Source of the DNA: Pseudomonas sp. Root71
GTDB lineage: Bacteria; Pseudomonadota; Gammaproteobacteria; Pseudomonadales; Pseudomonadaceae
Direction of reading: 5' to 3'
Assembly (NCBI RefSeq): GCF_001429045.1
Contig: NZ_LMHY01000010.1
Coordinates: 1 to 64,000, forward strand
DNA length: 64,000 bases
Shown: in pieces, positions 37,182-46,584 of the stretch
How the letters are laid out: each line of letters opens with the position of its first letter
How positions within the stretch are numbered: position 1 is the first letter of the stretch
Translations under genes and position numbers: made by a program
The notes under the pieces: generated by a model
Databases searched by the model: none
Told to the model about the DNA's origin: nothing
The model's input: the letters and a program-made list of their open reading frames with translations, nothing else

Positions 37182-38522
37182 TCAATACACCCAAACCTCG
37201 ACCCGCCGATTCTTGATCCGTCCCTCATCGGCGCTATTGGCCGCCACCGGCATTTCTGCACCGAATCCGCGTATCTCGCGAAACACCACGCCGCTCTTCA
37301 CCAACTCCCGTCGTACCGCCATGGCCCGCAGCTTCGAGAGCAGATCGGCGCGCGTCGGGTCGCTCTTGGCATCGCCAAAACCCACCAGTGTCACTTGCCC
37401 GGCCATTTTGTCTTGCAGCTTTATATAGTCGAGCACTCGCGTCAGGTCTTGCCGCGCCTTGTTGTCCAGGCTGGCACTGCCTTCTTCAAAGCGAAAATTC
37501 ACCGACAACCGTTGGGCATGACGACTGAGGGACTGGTATCCCTCGGGCATCAGCGCATTCGGCGTGACGGCCATGGCCTGGACGGTCTGGGCAATAAAGC
37601 CGTTGGCGGCGACAATCGCTTGCCCTTTGCTGCTTTGGGCATAGGCCACCAGCGCTTGGGCCCAGGGATTTTTTTCCGTCGGTGGCAGGTAAAAGAACAA
37701 CCGACGGGACAGCGGATAATCTTCGGTGGCAATCAGGCTGTTGAGCGGCGGCATGGCTTGTGATTGACCGTCGATAATGGCCACGGCCTTGGCTTGGCGC
37801 ACGTAGGGCAAGCCGATAAAACCGATGCCTTGCGGGTCTGCGCTGACCGCATCGGACAGTTGCTCGCTGGACTCGAAGCGTTTCGCCGCGCTGCCGAGGG
37901 TTTTCCCACGGCCGCTAAGGACCAGTTCCTTGAAGGTGTCGTAGGTCCCGGACTGATCATCCCGCGCGTACAGATGAATCGGCCCGCCGCGACCGCCGAT
38001 GTCTTCCCAGGACTTCACCTCGCCACTGAAAATGCGCGCCAGTTGCACGGTGTCGAGTTGGTTCAGCGGATTGTCCGGGTGAAGGATGATCGCCAGGCCA
38101 TCGATGGCGATGACCTGTTCGGCGCTCGGGCTTTTCAGGTCGCCGAGGGATTGCAGGCTGGCCAGTTCGCTGTCCTTGATCGGGCGCGACGAGGCGGCCA
38201 GATCGGCGCTGGCTGTTTTTAGTGCGGTGAAACCGGTACTTGAACCGTGGGCCGCCACTTCCACCACGATCCGACGGCCCTGAACGGTTTCGCCAACGAT
38301 GCGCAGTTCGTTGGCGGCGTTCGGGGTTTCCCGATGGATCTTGCGCAGGCCCTGTTCACTGAGCAGGCCCTCGACCAGCGCCGGTCCCAATGCCGCGCCG
38401 ATGGTGTTGGAACCCTGAATCCGCAGCACCGTGCCGTGTTCGGGTGTCGGCAAGTCGCCGGCCGAGGCCGCTTGCGACAAGCCTGTGCACAGCATCATCA
38501 AGAACAACACGCGCAGCATCAT
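37182..38522 (-). CDS. Phosphate-binding protein (PstS-like) fused to an OmpA domain
   Basis: A 446-residue exported protein. Signal peptide at residues 1-22. Residues 30-320 match a PstS-type substrate-binding protein: RIQGSNTIG, DLAASSRPI and YARDDQSGTYDTFKELVL, the last with the phosphate-contacting Arg, Asp and Ser. Residues 335-446 are an OmpA C-terminal peptidoglycan-binding domain (VNFRFEEGSASLD, then RIKNRRVEVWVY). The fusion would fix a phosphate-binding module to the cell wall. No pst transport genes are near. AAGGTG lies nine bases before the start; the next codon is also ATG. Confidence 0.87.
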   Translation of the reverse strand: MMLRVLFLMMLCTGLSQAASAGDLPTPEHGTVLRIQGSNTIGAALGPALVEGLLSEQGLRKIHRETPNAANELRIVGETVQGRRIVVEVAAHGSSTGFTALKTASADLAASSRPIKDSELASLQSLGDLKSPSAEQVIAIDGLAIILHPDNPLNQLDTVQLARIFSGEVKSWEDIGGRGGPIHLYARDDQSGTYDTFKELVLSGRGKTLGSAAKRFESSEQLSDAVSADPQGIGFIGLPYVRQAKAVAIIDGQSQAMPPLNSLIATEDYPLSRRLFFYLPPTEKNPWAQALVAYAQSSKGQAIVAANGFIAQTVQAMAVTPNALMPEGYQSLSRHAQRLSVNFRFEEGSASLDNKARQDLTRVLDYIKLQDKMAGQVTLVGFGDAKSDPTRADLLSKLRAMAVRRELVKSGVVFREIRGFGAEMPVAANSADEGRIKNRRVEVWVY

Positions 38523-38593
38523 GCCGGCACCTTACATAACCAAAGGAGGTGTCGGGAGATTAAGTCAGTAAGGTTTCCGAAAGATGACAGTCA

Positions 38594-38656
38594 AAAGATC
38601 GCAGCCTGCGGCAGCTCCTACGGGTATATGTAGGAGCTGCCGCAGGGCGCGATCTT
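38594..38656. repeat. Palindromic repeat, GTAGGAGCTGCCG family
   Basis: AAGATCGCAGCCTGCGGCAG and its mirror GTAGGAGCTGCCGCAGGGCG with a short centre, between two same-strand genes. Confidence 0.84.
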
Positions 38657-38663
38657 GTGTTTT

Positions 38664-39476
38664 TTAGCTCAATTCAAGCCAGATCGGCGCATGGTCCGAA
38701 GGTTTTTCCATGCCACGCAGTTCGTAGTCCACACCGGCGGCCTTCACCCGTGGCAGCAAACCGTGGGAGGCGAGGATCAGGTCGATGCGCAGGCCGCGCT
38801 TGGGCTCGTCTTCGAAGCCACGGCTGCGATAGTCGAACCAGCTGAAGGTGTCGCTCACGTCCGGGTTCAGGTGACGGAAACTGTCCACCAGGCCCCAGTT
38901 CTTCAGGCGGGCCATCCACTCGCGCTCTTCCGGCAGGAAGCTGCATTTGCCGGTTTTCAGCCAGCGCTTCATATTGTCCGGACCGATGCCGATGTCGCAG
39001 TCTTCCGGGGAAATGTTCACATCGCCCATCACCACCAGCGGCTGGTCGTTCTTGAACTGGCTTTCCAGCAATTGCTGCAAGTCGCCGTAGAAGCGCTCCT
39101 TGGCCGGGAACTTGGTCGGGTGGTCGCGGCTTTCGCCCTGTGGGAAATAACCGTTCATGATGGTCACCGGCACACCGTTGGCGTCGGCGAAGGTGCCCCA
39201 GATGAAGCGCCGCTGGGCGTCTTCTTCATCGGTGGCAAAACCTTTATGCAGGGCCAGGGGCTCCTGGCGCGAGAGCAGGGCGACGCCGTAATGGCCTTTT
39301 TGCCCGTGGAAATACACGTGATAACCCAGGGCCTGCACCTCGGCCAGCGGGAACTGTTCGTCGTGGACCTTGGTTTCCTGCAAGCCGATCACATCGGGCT
39401 GGTGCTTTTCGATCAGCGCCGCCAGCTGATGGGGACGGGCACGCAGCCCGTTGATGTTGAAGGAAACGATCTTCAT
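38664..39476 (-). CDS. xthA: Exodeoxyribonuclease III
   Basis: A 270-residue AP endonuclease and 3'-5' exonuclease of base excision repair. Motifs: [14 protein letters not shown], Glu in [37 protein letters not shown] (catalytic Asp and Asn), and the C-terminal [10 protein letters not shown] with the catalytic His. ATG 39476 gives the standard N-terminus; 13 additional codons upstream are not conserved. Transcribed alone. Confidence 0.95.
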   Translation of the reverse strand: MKIVSFNINGLRARPHQLAALIEKHQPDVIGLQETKVHDEQFPLAEVQALGYHVYFHGQKGHYGVALLSRQEPLALHKGFATDEEDAQRRFIWGTFADANGVPVTIMNGYFPQGESRDHPTKFPAKERFYGDLQQLLESQFKNDQPLVVMGDVNISPEDCDIGIGPDNMKRWLKTGKCSFLPEEREWMARLKNWGLVDSFRHLNPDVSDTFSWFDYRSRGFEDEPKRGLRIDLILASHGLLPRVKAAGVDYELRGMEKPSDHAPIWLELS

Positions 39477-39589
39477 GGTCGGCAGTCCTGGCAAAAGGGC
39501 GATGCTAGCTGACATGTGGGAATCGGGCCAGTGTGGGGTGAGGGGATTCGGCTGTGCCTGTCAGTTGTGTATGGGCAGTGATGGCCCTT

Positions 39590-39671
39590 TCGCGAGCAAG
39601 CCCGCTCCCACAAAAGCAAGGCCGGCTCATCACCTGTGGGAGCGGGCTTGCTCCGGGCGGCGTTCCGACGA
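39590..39671. repeat. REP doublet, GTGGGAGC family, with variant right end
   Basis: TCGCGAGCAAGCCCGCTCCC on the left and GGGAGCGGGCTTGCTCCGGG on the right, ending in the same GGCGTTCCGACGA tail as the repeat at 5696. It fills the middle of the 309-base gap between xthA and the acetyltransferase gene; the rest shows nothing clear. Confidence 0.84.
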
Positions 39672-39785
39672 AGGCGATTACATTGCCTACACTCATTTCG
39701 GATCTGTAAGGAACTGTGTCAGCACCGACAGGCTCGTAACAACAAGAGCGCAGCCGCCCGAGCTGTGCTGGGGAGATCAACCGTC

Positions 39786-40436
39786 ATGCCCGAAACCTCG
39801 ACCGCCATCGCCGATATTCACATGCTCGACAGCGGTTACGCCCGCGAAGCGCGTTCGCTGCTGTACCAGGCTTATCGACACGAGCCGACCTTCGGCTATC
39901 TGTTCGAAGCCGAGCGCCCCGGCTATGAACAGCGGGTTCGCGCCACCGTGCGCGAACTGGTGAGCCAGCACTTTCTCCAGGACCTGCCGGCCATCGGCCT
40001 GCTGGTCAACGACCGCCTGATCGGCATCGCCCTGATCGCACCGCCGCAACGTCGTCTCGGCGTCACCGAAAGTTGGGCCTGGCGCCTGCGCATGGTGCTC
40101 AGCACGGGATTTCGCTGCACCCGTCGCTACCTCGAATATCACGCTGCCGTGGAGGCCTGCGTGCCGAACGAATCGGTGCACGTCCTGCCGTTGCTGGGGG
40201 TTCATCCACAGTTCCAGGGCAAACACTTCGGCGAACAACTGTTGCAAGCCGTGCACAACTGGTGCGCCGTGGATGAAAACTCACAGGGCGTGATCCTCGA
40301 TACCGGGAACCCTCGCTACCTGGAGTTCTATAAGCGCCAGGGCTATCAGGAAATTGGTGAAGTTGCCGTAGGACCGATTCGCGAGCACGTGTTTTTTCAC
40401 CCCAATCCCCAGGTGTTACATACTGCAACCGCTTGA
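39786..40436 (+). CDS. GNAT-family N-acetyltransferase
   Basis: A 216-residue acetyl-CoA-dependent transferase. The acetyl-CoA loop reads LGVHPQFQGKHFGEQLL (about residues 138-154), the expected Q/RxxGxG/A variant, and LDTGNPRYLEFYKRQGYQEI gives the last beta-strand and helix. The acceptor is unknown. GGGAG lies about 10 bases before ATG 39786; the frame extending upstream to 39636 runs through a REP repeat. It is followed 65 bases later by tamA with no shared promoter evident. Confidence 0.85.
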   Translation: MPETSTAIADIHMLDSGYAREARSLLYQAYRHEPTFGYLFEAERPGYEQRVRATVRELVSQHFLQDLPAIGLLVNDRLIGIALIAPPQRRLGVTESWAWRLRMVLSTGFRCTRRYLEYHAAVEACVPNESVHVLPLLGVHPQFQGKHFGEQLLQAVHNWCAVDENSQGVILDTGNPRYLEFYKRQGYQEIGEVAVGPIREHVFFHPNPQVLHTATA

Positions 40437-40501
40437 TCGGCGAACTTTCCGGGTAAGTCAGGCTCTATCACGCTCTCAAGCTCGTGATAGCATCCGCGCC
40501 T

Positions 40502-42229
40502 ATGAAGTTTCCAGGAAGAATTACCAGTGGTGTACTGATGCTGATGACCAGCTGCGCAGCGCTGGCACAAAGTGAATTGGATGTGCGGATCAAACCGTCC
40601 AATGATGAGCTGAAGGCCAATATCGAAGGCTATATCGGCAACCTCGGCGATCGCGATGAAGAAGCGTTGCTGCGCTTCAGCCGTGGCGCCGAAGAGCAGG
40701 CGCGTAAGGCCGCCCAGGCCTTGGGTTATTACCAGCCGCACATCGACAGCGAAGTGAAGGGCGGCGAAAAGCCGCGCCTGGTGCTTACGGTCGACCCCGG
40801 CGAGCCGGTGCACTTGCGCAACGTCACGGTGCGTGTCGACGGTCCGGCAGCTTCCCTCAAGGCCTTTCGAATCCCCAAGGGCGACACGCTCAAGCCCGGT
40901 GCCGTGCTCAACCATGGGCATTACGAGGACGCCAAGCGTCTGATCCAGAATCAGGCTTCGCGCTATGGTTTTTTCAGCGGCCGGTTCACCCGTTCAAAAC
41001 TGTCGGTCGACCCCCGTGCCGGCGTCGCCGATATCGAACTGATCTATGAAAGCGGTCCGCGCTATACCCTGGGCAAGGTCAGTTTCGAGGGCGATACACC
41101 GTTCGATGACGACCTGCTGCAACGCATGGTGCCGTTCAAGACCGGCACGCTGTATGACTCGGAACTGATCGCCGAACTCAATCAGAACCTGCAATCGAGC
41201 GGCTACTTCGAAGGCGTTCGCGTGGACGCGGCACCCACGGCGTCCAGGGACGAAGCAATTCCGGTGGACGTCAAGCTCGAAACCCGCAAACCGCGGACCA
41301 TGGGCCTGGGCCTTGGCTTTTCCACCGACGTCGGTCCACGGGCCAAGGCCAACTGGACCCGGCACTGGGTCAACGCGCAAGGGCACAGTTATGGCTGGGA
41401 AACCGAAGTCTCGGCACCTCGGCAAAACGTCGGGCTGTTCTACGACATTCCGTTGGACCCGCCCCTGACCGACAAACTGCGTTTTGCCGGTGGCTACCAG
41501 AATGAAGACATCGCCGATAAGGAAAGCCACAGCAAGCTGCTGACCCTCGGTCCCGAGTGGCACAGCAAGTTGCCCAGCGGCTGGCAACGGGTGGTATCGC
41601 TGAAGTGGCAGCGCGAGGATTACCAACTGGGCGACGACTCGGGACTCAGTACCTTGCTGATGCCCGGTGTGAGCTATTCGTACCTCAAAAGCGACAACCG
41701 CATCGACCCGCACAACGGCTATCGCCTGCAATTTGAATCCAAAGTGGCCAAGGAAGGTTTGGGTTCCGACAGCAACCTGCTCTACGGCACGGCATTGGTC
41801 AAAGGCTTGACCACGGTGTTCGATAAACACCGCTTCCTCGGGCGGGTGCAGGTCGGCGGCAGTGCAACCAACGGCTTCAAATCGGTACCGCCATCGTTGC
41901 GCTTCTTCGCCGGTGGTGACCAGAGCGTGCGTGGCTACGATTATCAGAGCCTGTCCCCGGAAAACTCCGACGGCGACCGCATCGGTGGTCGCTACATGGT
42001 CGCCGCCAGTGCCGAATATCAGTATTCCGTCGCCGAAAAATGGCGGGTCGCGACCTTTGTCGATCAGGGCAATGCCTTCAACACACTCGAACTGCCGAAC
42101 CTCAAGACCGGGGTCGGTATCGGCGTGCGCTGGGTATCGCCGGTGGGGCCGATCCGCCTCGACCTGGCCCATGCGCTGGACGACGATGGCGGCATTCGAC
42201 TGCACTTTTCCATGGGGCCTGAGCTGTGA
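40502..42229 (+). CDS. tamA: Translocation and assembly module subunit TamA
   Basis: Outer-membrane BamA relative that works with TamB to insert some outer-membrane proteins and move lipids. A 575-residue protein with a signal peptide (about residues 1-25), three POTRA-like domains (about 30-260) and a C-terminal 16-strand barrel. VRGYDYQSLSPE is the barrel lid-lock motif VRGY/F, and the end VGPIRLDLAHAL with IRLHFSMGPEL is the last strands. ATG 40502 starts the signal peptide; no strong ribosome site is visible. The stop overlaps the tamB start (GTGA). Confidence 0.92.
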   Translation: MKFPGRITSGVLMLMTSCAALAQSELDVRIKPSNDELKANIEGYIGNLGDRDEEALLRFSRGAEEQARKAAQALGYYQPHIDSEVKGGEKPRLVLTVDPGEPVHLRNVTVRVDGPAASLKAFRIPKGDTLKPGAVLNHGHYEDAKRLIQNQASRYGFFSGRFTRSKLSVDPRAGVADIELIYESGPRYTLGKVSFEGDTPFDDDLLQRMVPFKTGTLYDSELIAELNQNLQSSGYFEGVRVDAAPTASRDEAIPVDVKLETRKPRTMGLGLGFSTDVGPRAKANWTRHWVNAQGHSYGWETEVSAPRQNVGLFYDIPLDPPLTDKLRFAGGYQNEDIADKESHSKLLTLGPEWHSKLPSGWQRVVSLKWQREDYQLGDDSGLSTLLMPGVSYSYLKSDNRIDPHNGYRLQFESKVAKEGLGSDSNLLYGTALVKGLTTVFDKHRFLGRVQVGGSATNGFKSVPPSLRFFAGGDQSVRGYDYQSLSPENSDGDRIGGRYMVAASAEYQYSVAEKWRVATFVDQGNAFNTLELPNLKTGVGIGVRWVSPVGPIRLDLAHALDDDGGIRLHFSMGPEL

Positions 42230-45200
42230 AGCGTGGTTTGAAAGCAACACTGCTGACAATGGCTGCGCTGGTGGCAGTGGTTGTCCTGACGCTGGCCACG
42301 GTGCTGGGCACGGCGACGGGCAGCCGCTGGGCGTTGGGCTTCGTGCCGGGCTTGACCCTGGACAACTTCCAGGGCCGGTTGGGCGGGCAGTGGAGTGCCG
42401 ATCGGGTGCTGTGGCAGCAGGACAGCAACCAGGTTGAGCTGAGCAAAGTGATTTTCGCCTGGTCGCCGTTGTGCCTGACGCGAATGACCCTGTGCATCGA
42501 GCAGTTGCAGGCCGATCAGGTCAGCCTGACGTTCCCGCCGGGTGCCGAAGAGCCAGACAGCGGCCCGATAACGCTCCCGGAACTCAAATTACCGTTGGCC
42601 CTCGAACTGGGGGAAATCAAGGTCGGCAGCCTGTTGTTCAACGGCAGCGAAGAACTCAAGGGTTTGCAACTGGCGGCGCACTGGACGACGGCCGGCTTGA
42701 AGATCGACGCGGTGTCGATACAGCGCGATGACCTGAGCCTGAACCTGTCCGGACTGCTGCAACCCTCCGGCAACTGGCCCCTCAGCGCCTCCGGCAAGCT
42801 GACGCTGTTGTCGACGCCAGAACCCCTGGCGCTGGCGCTGAAAGTCGATGGCGACCTGCTCAAGACCCTGAACCTGAAAGCCGACAGCAGCGGTTACCTC
42901 AACGGGCAACTGACCGGCGAACTGCAACCACTGGTGGAAAACCTGCCGGCCAAGGTACGGATCACCGCCGATGGCTTCAAGCCCAGTGCCGATCTGCCGG
43001 ATACCCTGCAACTCAATCAGCTGGAACTCACCGGCGCTGGTGACCTGAAGAACGGCTACGCGCTGCTCGGCAAAGCCACGCTGCCCGCCGAGCAAGGGCC
43101 AGTCGCCCTGGCGCTGCAAGGCAAGGTTGACGCCAAGGGCGCGCAGATTGCCGCGCTGGACCTGACCGCCAACGACAAGCAAAGCCTCAAGCTCACAGGG
43201 CTTGTGGATTGGAGCAAGGGCCTGAGCGCCGAGGCGAAGATCGACTGGCTGGATTTCCCGTGGCACAGGCTCTATCCGCTTATCGACGAACCGCAAGTTG
43301 CGCTTCGCACGTTCACCGGCGAAGTCTCTTACACCGACGGCAAGTACCTCGGGCATTTCGTCGCCGCGGCGGACGGTCCGGCCGGCGCCTTCACCCTGGC
43401 CAGCCCGTTCGCGGGCGACCTGACGAAAATCTACCTGCAACAGATTCAACTCCAGGCCGGGCAGGGCAAGGCTGAGGGGCACCTGAACCTGCAATTCGCC
43501 GATGGCATTGCCTGGGACACCGCGCTGGACCTGTCGGCGATCAACCCTGCGTACTGGGTTGCGGAGCTGCCAGGCACACTGGCCGGGCCGTTGCGCAGCA
43601 CGGGCGAGCTGAAAAACGAAACGCTCAGCCTCAATGCCGACCTGGATCTCAAGGGCAAGCTGCGCGGTCAGCCAGCGGTGATCCAGGCTAAGGCCGACGG
43701 CCGTGGCGAGCAATGGAGCCTCAATACCCTGCAAGTTCGCCTCGGCGACAACAGCATCAGCGGCAAAGGCAGCCTGCAACAGAAACTCGCCGGCCAGATC
43801 GATCTCAAGCTACCGCGCCTGGCCCAGCTCTGGCCGCAACTGCGCGGCCAGCTCAATGGCCGCGTGGATGTCGCCGGCACGCTCAAGGCGCCCCAAGGCA
43901 AGCTTGACCTGCAAGGCTCGCAACTGGTTTTCCAGGACAATCGCCTGCAAAGCCTTAACCTGGACGCCACGCTGGACAGTGCGCAACGGGCGAAAATCGG
44001 CCTCAAGGGCAGCGGCATCCAGGCCGGCGACACTGCACTGGGAACCCTGACCGCCAGCGGCCAGGGCGACATCAAGAACCAGAAGCTGAGCCTCGACCTG
44101 CAAGGGCCGAAGCTGAAACTGGCGCTGGGGCTGGACGGTGCGCTGGACAAAGGCAACTGGCGCGGGCGCCTGGCCAGTGGTGATATCCAGGCCGGTGGCC
44201 AGGACTGGAAGCTGCAAGGGCCGGCGAAACTCGAACGCCTGGCGGACGGCAAGATCAGCTTTGGAGCCCATTGCTGGGCATCCGGCCAGGCCAGCCTGTG
44301 CGGTGAAGACTCGCGCCTGATGCCCGAGCCAAAGTTGCGTTATCACCTCAAGCAATTCCCGATCGACAGTCTCGCGCAGTGGTTGCCGAAGGATTTCGCC
44401 TGGCAGGGCCGGCTCAATGCCGACCTGCAACTGGACCTGCCGGCCAGTGGCCCGAACGGCCAGGTCAGCGTCGATGCCGGCGGCGGCACATTGCGCATCA
44501 AGGACAAGGACCAGTGGCTGGACTTCCCGTACCAGACCCTGAAACTCACCAGCAAACTCACGCCCAAGCGCATCGACAGCGAGCTCAACTTCGTCGGCGG
44601 CAAACTCGGCGAACTGATGGTGCAAGCGCAGCTCAATCCGCTGCCAAAGAACAAGCCGTTGAGCGGCTCGTTCCGTTTGAGCGGGCTGGACCTGTCGGTG
44701 GCGCGACCGTTCGTGCCGATGGTCGAGAAACTGACCGGGCGCTTGAATGGCAGCGGCACGATTTCCGGTGGGCTGCTGGCGCCGCAGGTCAATGGCAGTC
44801 TGCAACTCAGCGACGGTCAGATCTCCGGGCCTGAATTGCCGATGGAGCTGAAAAACCTGCACGTTCAAGCGCTCATCGCCGGTGAAAGCGTGCAATTGAA
44901 CGGTGGCTGGAACAGCGGCAAGGCCGGGCAGGGCAGCCTGAATGGCAACATCTCCTGGGGCCAGGCGCTGGTGGTGGACCTGGCGCTCAAGGGGTCGCAA
45001 CTGCCGGTCACCGTCGAGCCTTACGCCAAGCTGGAAGTGGCACCGGACCTGAAGATCTCGATGAAGGGCGACGAACTGGCCATCGCCGGCAAAGTGCTGG
45101 TGCCCAGGGGCGACATCACCATTCGCGAGTTGCCGCCGTCGACGGTCAAGGTTTCCGATGACACGGTGATCATCGGTCAGCAGACCGAGGAGGGCAAAGC

Positions 45201-45897
45201 ACCGCTGGCAATGAAGATGGACATCGAAGTGCTGGTCGGCGAGGACAAGCTGAGCTTTGCAGGATTTGGCCTGACCGCAAATGTCCAGGGGCATGTGCAC
45301 ATCGGCGACAACATGGACACCCGCGGCGAACTGTGGCTTAACGACGGCCGATATCGCGCCTACGGCCAGCGGCTTTCGGTGCGCCGGGCGCGCTTGCTGT
45401 TTGCCGGGCCCATCGATCAGCCGTACCTGGACATCGAGGCCATTCGCAAGACCGACGACATCATCGCCGGCATTCGTTTGAGTGGCAGCGCCGAACAGCC
45501 GACCACGCAGATCTTCTCCGAGCCGGCCATGAGTCAGGAGCAGGCCCTGTCCTATCTGGTGCTCGGGCGTCCGCTGAGCAGCAATGGCGAAGACAACAAC
45601 ATGCTCGCCCAGGCGGCTCTCGGGTTGGGCTTGATGGGCAGCTCCGGGGTGACCAGCGGCATCGCCAAGAACCTGGGCATCCAGGACTTCCAGCTCGACA
45701 CCCAGGGCAGTGGCGACGCCACCAGCGTGGTGGCCAGTGGCAATATTTCCGAAAAGCTCAGCCTGCGCTACGGTGTCGGCGTGTTCGAACCGGCCAACAC
45801 CATTGCCTTGCGCTACAAGCTGAGCAAGAAGGTCTACCTCGAAGCCGCGGGTGGCGTGGCCAGTTCGCTGGATATCTTCTACAAGCGGGATTTCTAG
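42226..45897 (+). CDS. tamB: Translocation and assembly module subunit TamB
   Basis: A 1223-residue AsmA-superfamily protein with one N-terminal membrane anchor (about residues 10-30) and a long beta-taco channel that crosses the periplasm to TamA. The C-terminal DUF490/TamB domain is clear: GELWLNDGRYRAYGQRL, PYLDIEAIRK and the end DIFYKRDF. The GTG start at 42226 overlaps the tamA stop, so the two are translationally coupled. Repeating beta-strand segments with L-x-L-x-G spacing fill the middle part. Confidence 0.93.
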   Translation: MKRGLKATLLTMAALVAVVVLTLATVLGTATGSRWALGFVPGLTLDNFQGRLGGQWSADRVLWQQDSNQVELSKVIFAWSPLCLTRMTLCIEQLQADQVSLTFPPGAEEPDSGPITLPELKLPLALELGEIKVGSLLFNGSEELKGLQLAAHWTTAGLKIDAVSIQRDDLSLNLSGLLQPSGNWPLSASGKLTLLSTPEPLALALKVDGDLLKTLNLKADSSGYLNGQLTGELQPLVENLPAKVRITADGFKPSADLPDTLQLNQLELTGAGDLKNGYALLGKATLPAEQGPVALALQGKVDAKGAQIAALDLTANDKQSLKLTGLVDWSKGLSAEAKIDWLDFPWHRLYPLIDEPQVALRTFTGEVSYTDGKYLGHFVAAADGPAGAFTLASPFAGDLTKIYLQQIQLQAGQGKAEGHLNLQFADGIAWDTALDLSAINPAYWVAELPGTLAGPLRSTGELKNETLSLNADLDLKGKLRGQPAVIQAKADGRGEQWSLNTLQVRLGDNSISGKGSLQQKLAGQIDLKLPRLAQLWPQLRGQLNGRVDVAGTLKAPQGKLDLQGSQLVFQDNRLQSLNLDATLDSAQRAKIGLKGSGIQAGDTALGTLTASGQGDIKNQKLSLDLQGPKLKLALGLDGALDKGNWRGRLASGDIQAGGQDWKLQGPAKLERLADGKISFGAHCWASGQASLCGEDSRLMPEPKLRYHLKQFPIDSLAQWLPKDFAWQGRLNADLQLDLPASGPNGQVSVDAGGGTLRIKDKDQWLDFPYQTLKLTSKLTPKRIDSELNFVGGKLGELMVQAQLNPLPKNKPLSGSFRLSGLDLSVARPFVPMVEKLTGRLNGSGTISGGLLAPQVNGSLQLSDGQISGPELPMELKNLHVQALIAGESVQLNGGWNSGKAGQGSLNGNISWGQALVVDLALKGSQLPVTVEPYAKLEVAPDLKISMKGDELAIAGKVLVPRGDITIRELPPSTVKVSDDTVIIGQQTEEGKAPLAMKMDIEVLVGEDKLSFAGFGLTANVQGHVHIGDNMDTRGELWLNDGRYRAYGQRLSVRRARLLFAGPIDQPYLDIEAIRKTDDIIAGIRLSGSAEQPTTQIFSEPAMSQEQALSYLVLGRPLSSNGEDNNMLAQAALGLGLMGSSGVTSGIAKNLGIQDFQLDTQGSGDATSVVASGNISEKLSLRYGVGVFEPANTIALRYKLSKKVYLEAAGGVASSLDIFYKRDF

Positions 45898-45905
45898 TCC
45901 CTTCA

Positions 45906-45987
45906 AAATCAAAAGATCGCAGCCTTCGGCAGCTCCTACAGGGTTTTGTGTACACCTGTAGGAGCTGCCGAAGGCTGCGATCTTTTT
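45906..45987. repeat. Long palindromic repeat, GTAGGAGCTGCCG family
   Basis: AAGATCGCAGCCTTCGGCAG and its mirror image, with GGGTTTTGTGTACACC as centre, at the end of tamB. A likely transcript end. Confidence 0.88.
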
Positions 45988-46040
45988 GCTTATATCCGAT
46001 GCCTTTAGTCAACTAAATACAAAGCTTCCTAACTATTGCG

Positions 46041-46095
46041 TTGACATTCGCTGCTTAGGCAGTAATATCTCGACATACATTCACTGCCTAGGCAG
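46041..46095 (+). promoter_or_regulatory. Promoter and twin MarR operators of the efflux operon
   Basis: TTGACA (46041-46046) and TAATAT (46063-46068) with a 16-base spacer. The palindrome CTGCTTAGGCAG fills most of the spacer (46051-46062), and a perfect second copy, CTGCCTAGGCAG, lies at 46084-46095 just after the start point. A dimer on each would block transcription. Confidence 0.78.
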
Positions 46096-46110
46096 CTAAT
46101 TGGTGGTCAG

Positions 46111-46584
46111 ATGAAACATTTCTCTCCTGAAGATTTCCAGAATTGCCATCTCGGCCTGCTGCTCGGACGTGCCGCGCTGCTCAAGGACCGGATCATCGAC
46201 ACCCACATGGAACCCCACGGCATCACCGCCGCGCAGTTCAAAGTGTTGATCATCATCGCCCAGTTCGGCGTCGATTCGCCGGGCGAGTTGTGCCGTCACC
46301 TGTCCCTGGACAGCGGCTCGATGACGCGCATGCTCGATCGTCTGGAACAGAAAGGTTTCCTTGCCCGCCAACGCTCCGAGGCGGATCGCCGTCAGGTGCA
46401 GTTGGTACTGACCGAAGAAGGGCAGAAGCTGGCCGACCGCCTGCCGAACATCGGCGCCGAAGCCATGAATGAACTGGCCGGCGCCATCACTCCGGACGAA
46501 CTGAAAACCCTGGAGCTGATCCTGAAGAAAATTCTGGTGGCAGCCGGTGACGCGATCACCCTGCTGCGGGTAGGTGACAAATGA
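46111..46584 (+). CDS. MarR-family repressor of the efflux operon
   Basis: A 157-residue winged-helix repressor. The DNA-reading part is LCRHLSLDSGSMTRMLDRLE, followed by the wing FLARQRSEADRRQVQLVLTE, characteristic of MarR/EmrR. Effectors of the family are hydrophobic phenolic compounds and drugs. It is the first gene of the operon (its stop overlaps the next start, ATGA) and two palindromes in its promoter suggest that it represses itself and the pump genes. Confidence 0.9.
   Translation: MKHFSPEDFQNCHLGLLLGRAALLKDRIIDTHMEPHGITAAQFKVLIIIAQFGVDSPGELCRHLSLDSGSMTRMLDRLEQKGFLARQRSEADRRQVQLVLTEEGQKLADRLPNIGAEAMNELAGAITPDELKTLELILKKILVAAGDAITLLRVGDK

Noticed and set aside
43810..45912. 700-codon open frame on the minus strand
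   Set aside because: Shadow of tamB; repetitive low-complexity translation and no ribosome site.
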